Shown: one piece after another, positions 1 to 7,900 of the stretch
Layout: each line of letters starts with the position of its first letter
How positions within the stretch are numbered: position 1 is the stretch's first letter
Translations under genes and position numbers: made by a program
The notes under the pieces: model-generated
Databases searched by the model: none
What the model was told of the DNA's origin: nothing
Seen by the model: only the letters and a program-made list of their open reading frames with translations
DNA from: QWPN01 sp044238145
GTDB taxonomy: Bacteria; Planctomycetota; Planctomycetia; Pirellulales; UBA1268
Assembly (NCBI GenBank): GCA_044238145.1
Contig: JBIIDT010000001.1
Coordinates: forward strand, 1-64,000
Length of the DNA: 64,000 nucleotides
Direction of reading: 5' to 3'

Positions 1-2
1 AC

Positions 3-335
3 GGCTTCTGGCAGGGGATCGACCTGCCGGGCGACTGCCTCGTGAACGTGATCATCACGAAGCTTCCCTTCGCCGTGCCCGACCGGCCGCTGGTGGCCGC
101 CCGGATCGAGGCCATCAAGGCCGCCGGTGGCAACGCCTTCGCCGAGTACCAACTCCCCGAGGCGGTGCTCAAGCTCAAGCAGGGGTTCGGACGGCTGATC
201 CGCACCGCCAGCGACAGCGGCACCGTCGTGATCCTCGACCCCCGCATGCTGACGAAGCCCTACGGCCGGGTGTTTCTCGACAGCCTGCCGCCGGCACTCG
301 TGGAAGTCGAGCCGTTCGCCGAGGAGTTCGTGTGA
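3..335 (+). CDS. C-terminal end of a DinG/XPD-type DNA helicase (5' partial)
   Basis: The gene enters from the left edge of the window; only its last 110 codons are present. The sequence begins GFWQGIDLPG, which resembles helicase motif V of the DinG/XPD superfamily 2 group. It continues with EYQLPEAVLKLKQGFGRLIR, whose Q-GRLIR core is motif VI with the arginine finger. The tail VVILDPRMLTKPYGRVFLDS is typical of DinG C-termini. The family unwinds DNA with ATP, and the iron-sulfur and Walker A regions would lie to the left. The call is confident at family level; the exact subgroup cannot be settled from the tail. Confidence 0.85.
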   Translation, partial: GFWQGIDLPGDCLVNVIITKLPFAVPDRPLVAARIEAIKAAGGNAFAEYQLPEAVLKLKQGFGRLIRTASDSGTVVILDPRMLTKPYGRVFLDSLPPALVEVEPFAEEFV

Positions 336-344
336 CCGGGACGC

Positions 345-374
345 TTGTGGCGCGGAGCCGCTGGCGTCGATAAT
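345..374 (+). promoter_or_regulatory. Candidate sigma70-type promoter of the DUF1080 gene
   Basis: TTGTGG at 345-350 and GATAAT at 369-374 are separated by 18 nt. The -10 box ends about 39 nt before the ATG at 414, which would leave a leader of roughly 30 nt. This is an inference by eye. Confidence 0.4.
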
Positions 375-413
375 CTCGGGCGTTCGATTTTCTTCGTCAT
401 CGAGGAACCCGTC

Positions 414-1157
414 ATGCCGCGCCTCCTGGCCGTCTTCACTTCCGCCGCCCTGGGTGTCGTGTCCGTCCTGCAGGCGGCGCCGCCGGTCGCCACGCCGCCG
501 GCGGCCTGGCAGAGCCTGTTCAACGGCCGCGACCTCGAGGGCTGGGACGGCGACAAGCGGCTGTGGAGCGTCCGCGACGGCGTCATCCACGGCGAAACGA
601 CCGCGGAGGCGAAGGCCGACGGCAACACGTTCCTCATCCGCCAGGGACTCGTGCTCGAGGACTTCGAGCTCAAGCTCAGTTTCCGTTGCAACGCCACGAA
701 CAACTCCGGCATCCAGTACCGCTCGCGGCACGTCACCGATCCGGCGGAGAAGCCGCGAAACGCCTGGGTCGTCCGCGGCTACCAGCACGAGGTGCGGAAT
801 CAGCTCAAGCTCCCCGACGTGGCCGGCTTCATCTACGACGAGGGGGGCAAGCGCGGCCGGCTGTGCGCCGTCGGGGAGCGGGCCGAGTGGGTCGAGGGAA
901 AAAAGCAGGTGACGGGCCAGCTCATCGACGCGGCCGCGTTCGAGAAGCTCTTCAAGCTCGACGACTGGAACGAGGTGCGGATCGTCGCCGCGGGGCGGCG
1001 GATCCGGCACTTCATGAACGGGACGCTGATCCTCGACTTCACCGACGGCGAGGATGTGGCCCTGCGCAAGGGCGTGCTCGCCTTGCAGCTGCACGCAGGC
1101 GCCCCGATGTGGGCCGAGTTCAAGGACATCGCCGTGCGAAGCCACGTGGGTGACTGA
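414..1157 (+). CDS. Secreted DUF1080 (3-keto-disaccharide hydrolase-type) protein
   Basis: This 247-residue protein has a signal peptide (residues 1 to about 21, MPRLLAVFTSAALGVVSVLQ then AAP) followed by one DUF1080 domain. Hallmarks are WQSLFNGRDLEGWDG near residue 35, the NNSGIQYRSR strand near 95, and a C-terminal jelly-roll end (GVLALQLHAGAPMWAEFKDI). The fold is concanavalin-like. Some members hydrolyse 3-keto-glycosides, and planctomycetes carry many paralogs. The frame stays open upstream to 345, but the signal peptide supports the ATG at 414. The exact substrate is unknown. A dispersed repeat follows the gene. Confidence 0.88.
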   Translation: MPRLLAVFTSAALGVVSVLQAAPPVATPPAAWQSLFNGRDLEGWDGDKRLWSVRDGVIHGETTAEAKADGNTFLIRQGLVLEDFELKLSFRCNATNNSGIQYRSRHVTDPAEKPRNAWVVRGYQHEVRNQLKLPDVAGFIYDEGGKRGRLCAVGERAEWVEGKKQVTGQLIDAAAFEKLFKLDDWNEVRIVAAGRRIRHFMNGTLILDFTDGEDVALRKGVLALQLHAGAPMWAEFKDIAVRSHVGD

Positions 1158-1212
1158 TGCGAAGCACACTAGCTTCGCGAGATTCAGACGTTCCCGTTCG
1201 ACGAGACAAGAA

Positions 1213-1344
1213 GGGGATGCTCGTGCCCCGGGAGTCGGCGTAGCTGACCAGCGCAGGCATGGATGCCGGAGCGCAGGCAGCTCCGAGTGAGCGGAGCCCA
1301 GGATGGGCGCAGTGAACGTCCGGCGACGGGGCATGGGCGTCCCC
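1213..1344 (-). repeat. Dispersed ~130-bp TIR element, copy A (inverted orientation)
   Basis: This is an intergenic element between two convergent genes. Its ends, 1213-1229 and 1328-1344, are imperfect inverted repeats (14 of 17 positions pair). Read on the minus strand it matches the copies at 31013, 49354 and 52510 along most of its length, including the shared core CTGCGCCCATCCTGGGCT. Inside it has the small stem GCCCA/TGGGC and an AGCTG/CAGCT pair. No transposase is near. Confidence 0.8.
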
Positions 1345-1391
1345 GAACCGCCACGCCTTCGGATCAAGTGTGACCCGTATGAGTAGGCCGT

Positions 1392-2042
1392 TCACGCGGT
1401 GAGTTCAAGCTCAGCCCAGGTGGTCGGGTCGCTGTCCCATGGATACTCCGGTGGCGCGAAGCAGGGCACCCGTCCCAGCCGCCGGTCGACGAGGGCCGCG
1501 AAGAAGCCGAGGCGGGGAATCTCGGCCGGGTCCCAGCCCGGAAGCGCGGCGGCGCCGATGCAGGCGTCGAGTCGCCAGCCGTCGGCCTCGAGTTTCGATT
1601 CCAGGGCGATCGCGTTCGCGGGGATCTCGGCCGGCAGTTCGCTCGTCCGCGGGATCACGGCGGCCACCGCGATCGGCTTGTCGGCGCCGGGCCCGCCACC
1701 GGTGGGAAGGAGGGCGAGGCGGCGGCAGAAGCGGCCGGCGCGGTGGCTGTCGCCCGTGGGCCGGGTCGCGATCCACAGATGCAGCCCGTCGCTGTCCTCC
1801 GGCTTGGTGGGCTGGCACCAGCGGCTCGCCCCCACGCCCCGCGCTGTCGCCCGCACGGCCAGGCCGGCGTCATTCCAGCCGAGTGCCAGTTCGAGCACGT
1901 CTGGCACCCCCACCACCGCCGCCAGCGAGGGCAGCCGGCAGGACCGGTCGAGGTTCGCGGCAGCCGGGGGCCAGAGCTTGGCCCTGCGGGGGCAGGGAAA
2001 GCGGAAGCGGAACAGGGCGGCGGGATTGACGAGGGGGCTCAT
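1392..2042 (-). CDS. Hypothetical protein, carbohydrate-binding (CBM9/DOMON)-like
   Basis: The product is a 216-residue protein without a signal peptide. Residues 50-100 read as a beta-rich segment (LELALGWNDAGLAVRATARG, then DGLHLWIATRP), which resembles the CBM9/DOMON-like sandwich found in many planctomycete hypotheticals. The ATG at 2042 was chosen because the frame upstream overlaps glgA and the promoter region. It is divergent from glgA with a 73-nt gap and shares the AT-richer spacer. I do not recognise a named family with certainty, and binding of a sugar is inference. Confidence 0.7.
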   Translation of the reverse strand: MSPLVNPAALFRFRFPCPRRAKLWPPAAANLDRSCRLPSLAAVVGVPDVLELALGWNDAGLAVRATARGVGASRWCQPTKPEDSDGLHLWIATRPTGDSHRAGRFCRRLALLPTGGGPGADKPIAVAAVIPRTSELPAEIPANAIALESKLEADGWRLDACIGAAALPGWDPAEIPRLGFFAALVDRRLGRVPCFAPPEYPWDSDPTTWAELELTA

Positions 2043-2065
2043 CGGAGGGTGCCTGAATTGCGATC

Positions 2066-2080
2066 TATAGTAAGTATGGT
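2066..2080. promoter_or_regulatory. Divergent promoter region between the CBM-like gene and glgA
   Basis: The 73-nt spacer holds an AT-rich patch with two -10-like boxes facing glgA: TATAGT (2066-2071) and TATGGT (2075-2080), the latter ending 36 nt before the start codon. The reverse strand reads TACTAT toward the other gene. No clear -35 box is seen. Confidence 0.3.
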
Positions 2081-2115
2081 AGCGGCCCGTCCGGCCCCCT
2101 GGAGATCCCGTCTCG

Positions 2116-3597
2116 ATGCGCGTGCTCGAAGTGGCCAGCGAGGCCGTGCCCTTCGCCAAGACCGGCGGCCTCGCCGACGTGGCCGGCGCCCTGCCGGAGG
2201 CACTCTCCCGGCTCGGGTGCGACGTCACGCTCGTGATGCCGGCGTACCGCGAGGTCTTCTCCAAGGGGCTCCCCATCGAGCCCGCGGGGATCGAGTTCGA
2301 GGTCGCGATCGGCACGCGGCGGTCGACGGCCCGGATCCTCCGGTGCCGGCGGCCCGGCGCGCAGGCCACCGTGCTCCTGGTGGCCAACGACGACTACTAC
2401 GACCGCCCCACGCTGTACGGCGGCAGCGAGGACTATCCCGACAACGCGGAACGGTTCATCTTCTTCGCGCGGGCCGCGGCCGAACTGGCCTGCCGCCAGG
2501 AGAAGCCCTTCGACCTCGTCCACTGCCACGATTGGCAGACCGGTCTCGTCCCCGCCTACCTGAAACTGCTCCATGGCCAGGCCCCCGCCGTGGCGGACGC
2601 CCGCACGGTGATGACGATCCACAACATGGCCTACCAGGGCCTGTTCTGGCACTGGGACATGCTGCTCACGGGCCTCCATTGGCGGTACTTCAACTGGCAG
2701 CAGATGGAGTTCTACAACCAACTCAGCCTTCTCAAGACCGGCATCGTGTTCGCCGACGCGGTGAGCACGGTGAGCCCGACCTACGCCCGGGAGATCCAGC
2801 AATCGCCCGGCGGCTGCGGCCTCGAGGGGCTGCTCGCCAGCCGCAGCGGCGCCGTCACCGGGATCGTCAACGGCATCGACACCGAGGCCTGGGATCCGGG
2901 CACCGACCCGCACATTCCGCGGCCCTACGGGGAGTCGGACTTCGAGCAGGGCAAGTATGCCGCCCGCGTCGCGCTGGCCGCCCGGCTCGGACACGCGGCG
3001 CCCGACTCGCGGCCGTTGGTGGCGTTCGTGGGGCGGCTCGTGGCCCAGAAGGGCGTGGAACTCCTGGTCGAAATGCTCGGGCGGATGGCCGGCGGCGGCC
3101 GGGCCCATTTCGTGATCCTCGGCACCGGCAGCCCGGTTTTCGAGGAGGCCCTGCGCCGGGTGGTGGCCGCGTTCCCGGGCACGATCGACCTCGTGCTCGG
3201 GTTCGACGAAGGCCTCGCCCACCTCGTGCAGGCGGCGGCCGACGTCACGCTCGTGCCGAGCCTGTTCGAACCCTGCGGACTGACGCAGCTCTACGCGCTG
3301 CGGTACGGCTCGATCCCGCTCGTGCGGGCGACCGGCGGACTCGTCGACACCGTCGTCGACACGAATCCCGACACGCTCCGCGACGGCACGGCCAGCGGCT
3401 TCGTGTTCGAGGGCTGCGATGTCCACGCGCTGCAGCATGCCCTGAACCGCGCGATCGATGCGCACGGCGACCGCGAACTGTGGCGGACCCTGGTGCGCCG
3501 CGGCATGCGGCAGGACTGGTCGTGGGACTCGAGCGGCCGCGAGTACCGCCGGCTCTTCGAGCGCACGCTGGCCGCGCCGCCGGTGAGCGTCGGCTGA
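2116..3597 (+). CDS. glgA: Glycogen synthase (ADP-glucose), GT5
   Basis: GlgA transfers glucose from ADP-glucose to the growing alpha-1,4-glucan in the cytoplasm. The 493-residue length matches bacterial GlgA (about 480). The ADP-glucose-binding KTGGL motif is at residues 15-19. The N-terminal GT-B domain includes HCHDWQTGLVPAY near 137, and TIHNMAYQG follows near 174. The C-terminal domain carries VAFVGRLVAQKG and EPCGLTQLYALRYGSIPLVR near 385. No other glycogen gene (glgB, glgC, glgP) is next to it, so it appears to be a single-gene unit. The start ATG gives the canonical MRVLEVASEA N-terminus. Confidence 0.95.
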   Translation: MRVLEVASEAVPFAKTGGLADVAGALPEALSRLGCDVTLVMPAYREVFSKGLPIEPAGIEFEVAIGTRRSTARILRCRRPGAQATVLLVANDDYYDRPTLYGGSEDYPDNAERFIFFARAAAELACRQEKPFDLVHCHDWQTGLVPAYLKLLHGQAPAVADARTVMTIHNMAYQGLFWHWDMLLTGLHWRYFNWQQMEFYNQLSLLKTGIVFADAVSTVSPTYAREIQQSPGGCGLEGLLASRSGAVTGIVNGIDTEAWDPGTDPHIPRPYGESDFEQGKYAARVALAARLGHAAPDSRPLVAFVGRLVAQKGVELLVEMLGRMAGGGRAHFVILGTGSPVFEEALRRVVAAFPGTIDLVLGFDEGLAHLVQAAADVTLVPSLFEPCGLTQLYALRYGSIPLVRATGGLVDTVVDTNPDTLRDGTASGFVFEGCDVHALQHALNRAIDAHGDRELWRTLVRRGMRQDWSWDSSGREYRRLFERTLAAPPVSVG

Positions 3598-3750
3598 CGG
3601 CCACCGCGGCCGACCGGGCGGTCCGCGGTCCGGAAGCTGGCGAAGGCCGCGAAGCCGGCGTGACTTCGGAGGATCTGCCGGGCCGCGGCGGGGCCGGATG
3701 GCGGTGAATTGGCCGATGCCGCCGGGTGGCGGCAGCCGATATACCCCGCC

Positions 3751-4113
3751 ATGGTCAGGAGCATGCCCAGTCTGTCGCGGTTCCTGCTCTGCGGCGCCGC
3801 GTGCTGGGCCCTCGCCGTGACGGCCGAGGCGGGCGGAGCCTGCCACGCGTGTCGGGGCGGCATGGCGGGCGCGACCACGCCGTGCGGCGACACCGGCTGC
3901 GGGCCGCGGTACTGCGGCGAGAAGCACGAGCCGAGCCGGCCGGATCCGTGCGACGCGTGCAACCGCTGGCGGGGCTGCAACGGCGCCCGCGAGATGCCCG
4001 AGATGCTCGCTCCCTGGCAGCTGCCGCCTGGCCGGGGCTTCCAGCCCGCCGCGGCGTTCGGCTACCGCGCGGGTCCGTGCCGCACGTGCGGTCCGTCAGG
4101 ATCGTTTCACTGA
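3751..4113 (+). CDS. Small secreted Cys-rich protein
   Basis: The protein has about 120 residues. A signal peptide (PSLSRFLLCGAACWALAVTA) is followed by a mature chain rich in cysteine as CxxC and GC pairs (CHACRGG, CGDTGCG, CDACNRWRGC, CRTCG). This is typical of the short planctomycete exported proteins of unknown function. The start is uncertain: ATG 3751 and ATG 3763 both leave the signal peptide intact, and the frame is open to 3709. A GCCGCC/GGCGGC hairpin at 3718-3733 lies just upstream. The last 18 nt overlap the convergent gene ending at 4096. Metal binding or disulfide cross-linking is possible but not shown. Confidence 0.6.
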   Translation: MVRSMPSLSRFLLCGAACWALAVTAEAGGACHACRGGMAGATTPCGDTGCGPRYCGEKHEPSRPDPCDACNRWRGCNGAREMPEMLAPWQLPPGRGFQPAAAFGYRAGPCRTCGPSGSFH

Positions 4114-5310
4114 CGCCTCGACCGCGAGCGTGGCGGCGAAGGTGATCGCGTCGCCGCGGTCGATGCAGGCCCGCCGCAGCGTCGCCCAGTCGCCCGCCGC
4201 CGTCGCCAGGTCGACGAGCGACGGCAGGAGGCCCGCCGCCTCGAGCGTGCTCGGCATGCCCCGGTCGGCGGGGCGGCCGAGGGCCGCGTGCAGGGCCTCG
4301 GCGGGCCGACCGAGTCGCCACAGCAGGAGTACGAGCGTGTCGCAGGGGAGCGTGCCCGCGTCCGTCTCGGCCGTCGCCGCCGCGTGGCGGAAGAACCGCA
4401 CCGCCTCCTCGATGTCGCGGCCGACGAGGGCGCCGAAGAACAGCCGCGACGCCGGGGCGACCTCCGCGAACGGCGGCTCGCCCGGGTAGACGACCTCCGC
4501 GGGCAGGCGGCAGCCGTACACGGCCAGTTCCCAGGCCCGCCTCACGGTCGGCTCGTCGTCGCAGACCCGCGCGATCCGCAGCACCGACTGCAGGTGCGAG
4601 ACGTCGACGTGGACGCTCGGGTCATCCGCGAGGCCGCCGGCCGCCGCGAGCAGGTCGGGCAGCGTGGTCGGATCGGGCGGCACGTCGGCGATGCCCCGGG
4701 CCTCGAGGTCGGCCGCCAGCGAGCCGCAGAGTTCCCGGTGCAGGTGCTCGACGAGCACCCGTGCCGCGGGCCGCTGCCGGGCGGCCGGCAGCCGCGACAC
4801 CGCCTGCTCGTAGGCCGTGATCGCGTTGCAGGTGCCCTGCGTGCGGAGCACCAGCGCGATGCCGAGCGCCGGATCGACCCCCTCCCAGAGCGCGAGGCCG
4901 ACGATCTCCTGCAGGCGGCGGGCCGATTCCTCGTCGTCGGCGTCGGCCGGCGGCTCGCGGGCCGCGAGCGCCTCCAGCCGCGCGGCGAGCTTCTCGGGCT
5001 CGGCCGCGGCCCGCAGGTACATCCACGCGGCGGCGACCTGCCCCTCCTCGAGGAGCGGCCAGCCGGCCTCGCGACAGGCGGCGAGCGTCCGCTCGTCGAG
5101 CCGCTCGCGCACGTCGGGCGGCACGGTACCGAGGTCACCCGCGGGGGGCAGACCGAGGGCGAGCCGCGCCGCGAGGAGCCGGGCGTCGAACAGGGCGTGC
5201 CAGCGGCCGGCAGCGGCGAGCGTGGCGGCGAGCTCATCGAGCATGGCCGCGGGCCCGCCCGCTCGGCAGGTGTCCTCGAGCCGCGCGAACACCTCCGGTG
5301 TCGTGGTCAT
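4096..5310 (-). CDS. Hypothetical helical-repeat (TPR-like) protein
   Basis: This 404-residue protein is almost wholly alpha-helical, with Leu/Ala-rich repeats such as MLDELAATLAAAGRWHALFD and WELAVYGCRLPAEV, suggesting a degenerate TPR or Sel1-like solenoid. No catalytic motif is visible. The ATG at 5310 overlaps the stop of the SpoU methyltransferase gene by 4 nt (ATGA), so it is translationally coupled as the last gene of a three-gene operon. I do not recognise a named family. A scaffold or partner role for the two upstream enzymes is only inference. Confidence 0.7.
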   Translation of the reverse strand: MTTTPEVFARLEDTCRAGGPAAMLDELAATLAAAGRWHALFDARLLAARLALGLPPAGDLGTVPPDVRERLDERTLAACREAGWPLLEEGQVAAAWMYLRAAAEPEKLAARLEALAAREPPADADDEESARRLQEIVGLALWEGVDPALGIALVLRTQGTCNAITAYEQAVSRLPAARQRPAARVLVEHLHRELCGSLAADLEARGIADVPPDPTTLPDLLAAAGGLADDPSVHVDVSHLQSVLRIARVCDDEPTVRRAWELAVYGCRLPAEVVYPGEPPFAEVAPASRLFFGALVGRDIEEAVRFFRHAAATAETDAGTLPCDTLVLLLWRLGRPAEALHAALGRPADRGMPSTLEAAGLLPSLVDLATAAGDWATLRRACIDRGDAITFAATLAVEASVKRS

Positions 5311-6152
5311 CGGCGGATCTCCATCTGCCGCACCGCCTCGTAGGCCAGCACGGCGGCGGTGGCGGAGAGGTTGAGGCTGTCGGCGACGCCGCGCATCGGC
5401 AGCCGCACGGCGTCGAGCGTGATCCGTCCCGCGGCGGCGGCCTCCTCCCAGGCCGGCGCGATGCCATGGGCCTCGCTGCCGAAGAGGAGGGCCGTCGGGC
5501 CGGTGAGTTCGACCTCGTGCCAGGCCCGGCCGCCGGCCGGCGTGGCGGCGACGACGCGGCGGCCGTGGCGGCCGCACCAGGCGATCGACTCGGCGGTGTC
5601 GGCCACGGCCAGGGGCACGGCGAACACGGTGCCGAGGCTCGCGCGGATCACGGCCGGATTGGCCGGGTCAGTGCGGCCCGCGCAGACGATCACACCCGCG
5701 AGGCCGGCGGCGTCGACCGTCCGCAGGATCGCGCCCAGGTTGCCGGGCTTCTCGATGCCCTCCACCACGAGCACGGGCCTGTCGGCGACGAACTCCTGCG
5801 CGGCGAGCGGCGGCGGCCGCCAGCGGACGACCCCCACGAGCCCCTCGTTGCGGCTGCCGAAGGCGAGCCGTTCGAAGGGCCGGGCGGCGAGGAGCGTGAT
5901 CCGCACGCCGCGGGCCGCGAGGCCGTCGAGCCAGGCGACGAGCGCGGTCCCGCCTTCCGGGGAGGGAACCATCATCTCCGCGGCGACGAACAGCTCGTCG
6001 ATCGCGACGCCCGCGGCGGCGGCCCGCTCGCACTCGCGGCGGCCGTCCACGAGCGTGAGGCCGGTGTCGCGGCGGGCGGCGGCGTCTCGCAGGGCGGCGG
6101 CGGCGCGGACCCGCGGGTTGGCGGGGCTCGTGAGGGTTTCGAAGGTCGTCAT
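5307..6152 (-). CDS. SpoU/TrmH-family RNA 2'-O-methyltransferase
   Basis: The 281-residue protein has the SPOUT C-terminal knot: EGIEKPGNLGAILRTVDAAG near 137 (motif 1), LLFGSEAHGI near 226 (motif 2) and LPMRGVADSLNLSATAAVL near 255 (motif 3, with the Asn). The N-terminal 100 residues match the substrate-binding domain of RlmB/TsnR-like enzymes. The family methylates ribose 2'-OH in rRNA or tRNA using SAM. The target nucleotide cannot be read from sequence. Both ends overlap neighbours by 4 nt, making it the middle gene of a coupled operon with a second methyltransferase. Confidence 0.88.
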   Translation of the reverse strand: MTTFETLTSPANPRVRAAAALRDAAARRDTGLTLVDGRRECERAAAAGVAIDELFVAAEMMVPSPEGGTALVAWLDGLAARGVRITLLAARPFERLAFGSRNEGLVGVVRWRPPPLAAQEFVADRPVLVVEGIEKPGNLGAILRTVDAAGLAGVIVCAGRTDPANPAVIRASLGTVFAVPLAVADTAESIAWCGRHGRRVVAATPAGGRAWHEVELTGPTALLFGSEAHGIAPAWEEAAAAGRITLDAVRLPMRGVADSLNLSATAAVLAYEAVRQMEIRR

Positions 6153-7057
6153 GCGGGGGGCGTCCGCCGGGCGAAGTCGCCAAGGTCGAGCGTGCGGTGC
6201 GAGTCGTCAACGCAGCCGAGCCGGCCGCTCTCGAGCCGGCCCGGCGGCAGGCCGGCCACGGTGCAGGCGGAAGCCAGTGTGTCCCGCAGCCGGCGGTGAT
6301 GCCAGGCGGGCGAGTGGCACGTGAGCAAAAGCGGGCCGGCGGGCGGCCCGGCGTCACCGGCGAGGAGCCGCGCGACGGCCTCGACGAGCGGCACCAGGTC
6401 GCGGTCGATGGCGAACGCCTCGCCCCGCGGGCCATGGCCCCAGGAGGGCGGGTCGAGCACCGCGCCGGAGAAGCGGGCGCCGCGGCGGATTTGCCGGGCG
6501 ACGAACGTGGCCGCGTCCTCGCACACCCAGCGGATCGGTCGATCGTCTAGACCCGAGGCGCCCGCGTTCCGCCTGGCCAGCGCGATGGCCTGCTTGGACG
6601 CGTCGACGTGCACCACTTCGGCGCCCGCGGCCGCGAGCGCCAGCGTGGCCGCACCGGAGTGGGCGAACAAGGAAAGCATCACCGCGCCCCGGGGTGTCGC
6701 GCCGGCGAGCCAGCGCCACTGATCGACCTGTTCGAGGAAGACGCCGATCTGGCCGGAGGGAGCCGGCCGCACCTCGAGCGCGAGCGTCGCGGGACCGATC
6801 GGCACCCGCACCAGCCACGGGTCGGGGACGGGGGCGGTGAACGTCCAGTCTCCCCCGCCCCGCTCGGCGGCGGTGCGGAAGATGGCCGCCGCATCGGCCC
6901 AGGCCGCGGGCCGCCGCCGTGGGCCTTCCGCCTGGGGCAGGGGCCGGTCCACGAGGAGGCCCGCCAGCCGCTCCAGGCGGCGGCCGTGCCCCGCGGCATC
7001 GACGCCGAAATCGACGAGGGCGGGGTCCCGCAACTTTTCACCGGCTGGGCCGTTCAT
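6149..7057 (-). CDS. Class I SAM-dependent methyltransferase, RlmI/RlmK-like
   Basis: The protein has 302 residues. The Rossmann core shows motif I as SLFAHSGAATLALAAAGAEV near 140, the acidic end VDASKQAI, the GLDDRPIRWVCEDA segment, and the DPPSWGHGPRG loop near 205. This follows the RlmI/RlmK-like (Methyltrans_SAM) pattern, in which the DPPS/F motif lies near the active site. No N-terminal PUA domain as in E. coli RlmI is evident. The likely substrate is RNA, but this is not proved. It is the first gene of the operon, and its stop overlaps the SpoU gene by 4 nt. A GGTATCCT -10-like box (minus strand, 7067-7074) lies unusually close to the start. Confidence 0.82.
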   Translation of the reverse strand: MNGPAGEKLRDPALVDFGVDAAGHGRRLERLAGLLVDRPLPQAEGPRRRPAAWADAAAIFRTAAERGGGDWTFTAPVPDPWLVRVPIGPATLALEVRPAPSGQIGVFLEQVDQWRWLAGATPRGAVMLSLFAHSGAATLALAAAGAEVVHVDASKQAIALARRNAGASGLDDRPIRWVCEDAATFVARQIRRGARFSGAVLDPPSWGHGPRGEAFAIDRDLVPLVEAVARLLAGDAGPPAGPLLLTCHSPAWHHRRLRDTLASACTVAGLPPGRLESGRLGCVDDSHRTLDLGDFARRTPPA

Positions 7058-7138
7058 ACCGGTAGCAGGATACCCCCTGCAGCACGCCCGGTCGTCGACC
7101 ATTCGTCCACCCCTGTTCTTTTCGCAAGGAGTCTTGCC

Positions 7139-7900
7139 ATGCGTCGCCTGCCTTCCCTGGTTTCCATCGGAGCCGCGTCCGCGGCCTGCCTGCTGGCACT
7201 CGGCTGGTCCGTGCCCGCGCGGGCCGGGACCGGTCCCCTCGACCAGTTCGTTGCCGCGTGGATGGGCGTCGTCGCCGTGATCGGTGCCGACGCCGTGGCC
7301 GCCGACGGGACCGAGATGACTGCGGGCGACGACGACCGCACCTTCGCGATCGATGACGAGGGCGACGAGGGCGACGAGGCCCGCAGGCCCGACCGCGACC
7401 GCCGCTCCGGCGAAGACCGGCACGCGGACGGACGGCGCCGGCACCACGGCGACCACCCGCACGGCGGCCCGCACCACGGCCGGATGCACGACCGCGGCCC
7501 GCACCACGGCGGCATGGGACCTGGCCGCATGGGGCCGCGGGGCGGGCCAGATGCGCACCATCCGGCGATGCGGGCGTTCCACGAGATCATCCGGCGGCTC
7601 GCGCGGATCGAGGAGAAGCTCGGCATCGAGAGCGGGCCGCCTTCCGGTCCCCGGGGTGATCGGCGGCCGCGGCCCGAGATGCAGCGGCCCCGCGGTCCGC
7701 AGGGGGGCGAAGGCGTCCGCGAGCGGCGCGAAATCCCTGAAGACGTCCGCCGGCAGATGGAGCAGCGCATGCAGGAGGGCCGCCGGCACATGGAGCAGGC
7801 CAAGGAGCGCATGGAGCAGGCCCGGCAGAAGTTCCAGGCCATGCAGGAGCGGATCGAGCAGCTCGAGGCGGAGGTCGAGCGGCTCAAGGCCGGGAAGTGA
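7139..7900 (+). CDS. Secreted His-rich protein with C-terminal coiled coil
   Basis: The 253-residue protein has a signal peptide cut near ARAGTGP. An acidic stretch (DDEGDEGDEARRPDRDRR, about 75-92) follows, then a His/Gly/Met-rich region (HHGDHPHGGPHHGRMHDRGP, about 102-121), and then a long Gln/Glu/Arg-rich coiled coil (about 195-250, EQRMQEGRRHMEQAKERMEQ). AAGGA at 8-12 nt before the ATG fits a ribosome site. The His-rich block suggests metal binding, and the tail looks like the heptad helix of periplasmic CpxP/Spy-like or filament-forming proteins. No family is firmly recognised. It ends 17 nt inside the convergent DUF429 gene. Confidence 0.72.
   Translation: MRRLPSLVSIGAASAACLLALGWSVPARAGTGPLDQFVAAWMGVVAVIGADAVAADGTEMTAGDDDRTFAIDDEGDEGDEARRPDRDRRSGEDRHADGRRRHHGDHPHGGPHHGRMHDRGPHHGGMGPGRMGPRGGPDAHHPAMRAFHEIIRRLARIEEKLGIESGPPSGPRGDRRPRPEMQRPRGPQGGEGVRERREIPEDVRRQMEQRMQEGRRHMEQAKERMEQARQKFQAMQERIEQLEAEVERLKAGK

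Noticed and set aside
1213..1344. Insertion sequence with a transposase
   Set aside because: The element is only about 130 bp and no transposase gene lies anywhere in the window; it is at most a non-autonomous element.
2065..3927. 620-codon open frame opposite glgA
   Set aside because: It is antisense to a clear GlgA gene, its translation is Arg/Gly/Pro-rich low-complexity, and it reflects high GC wobble positions.
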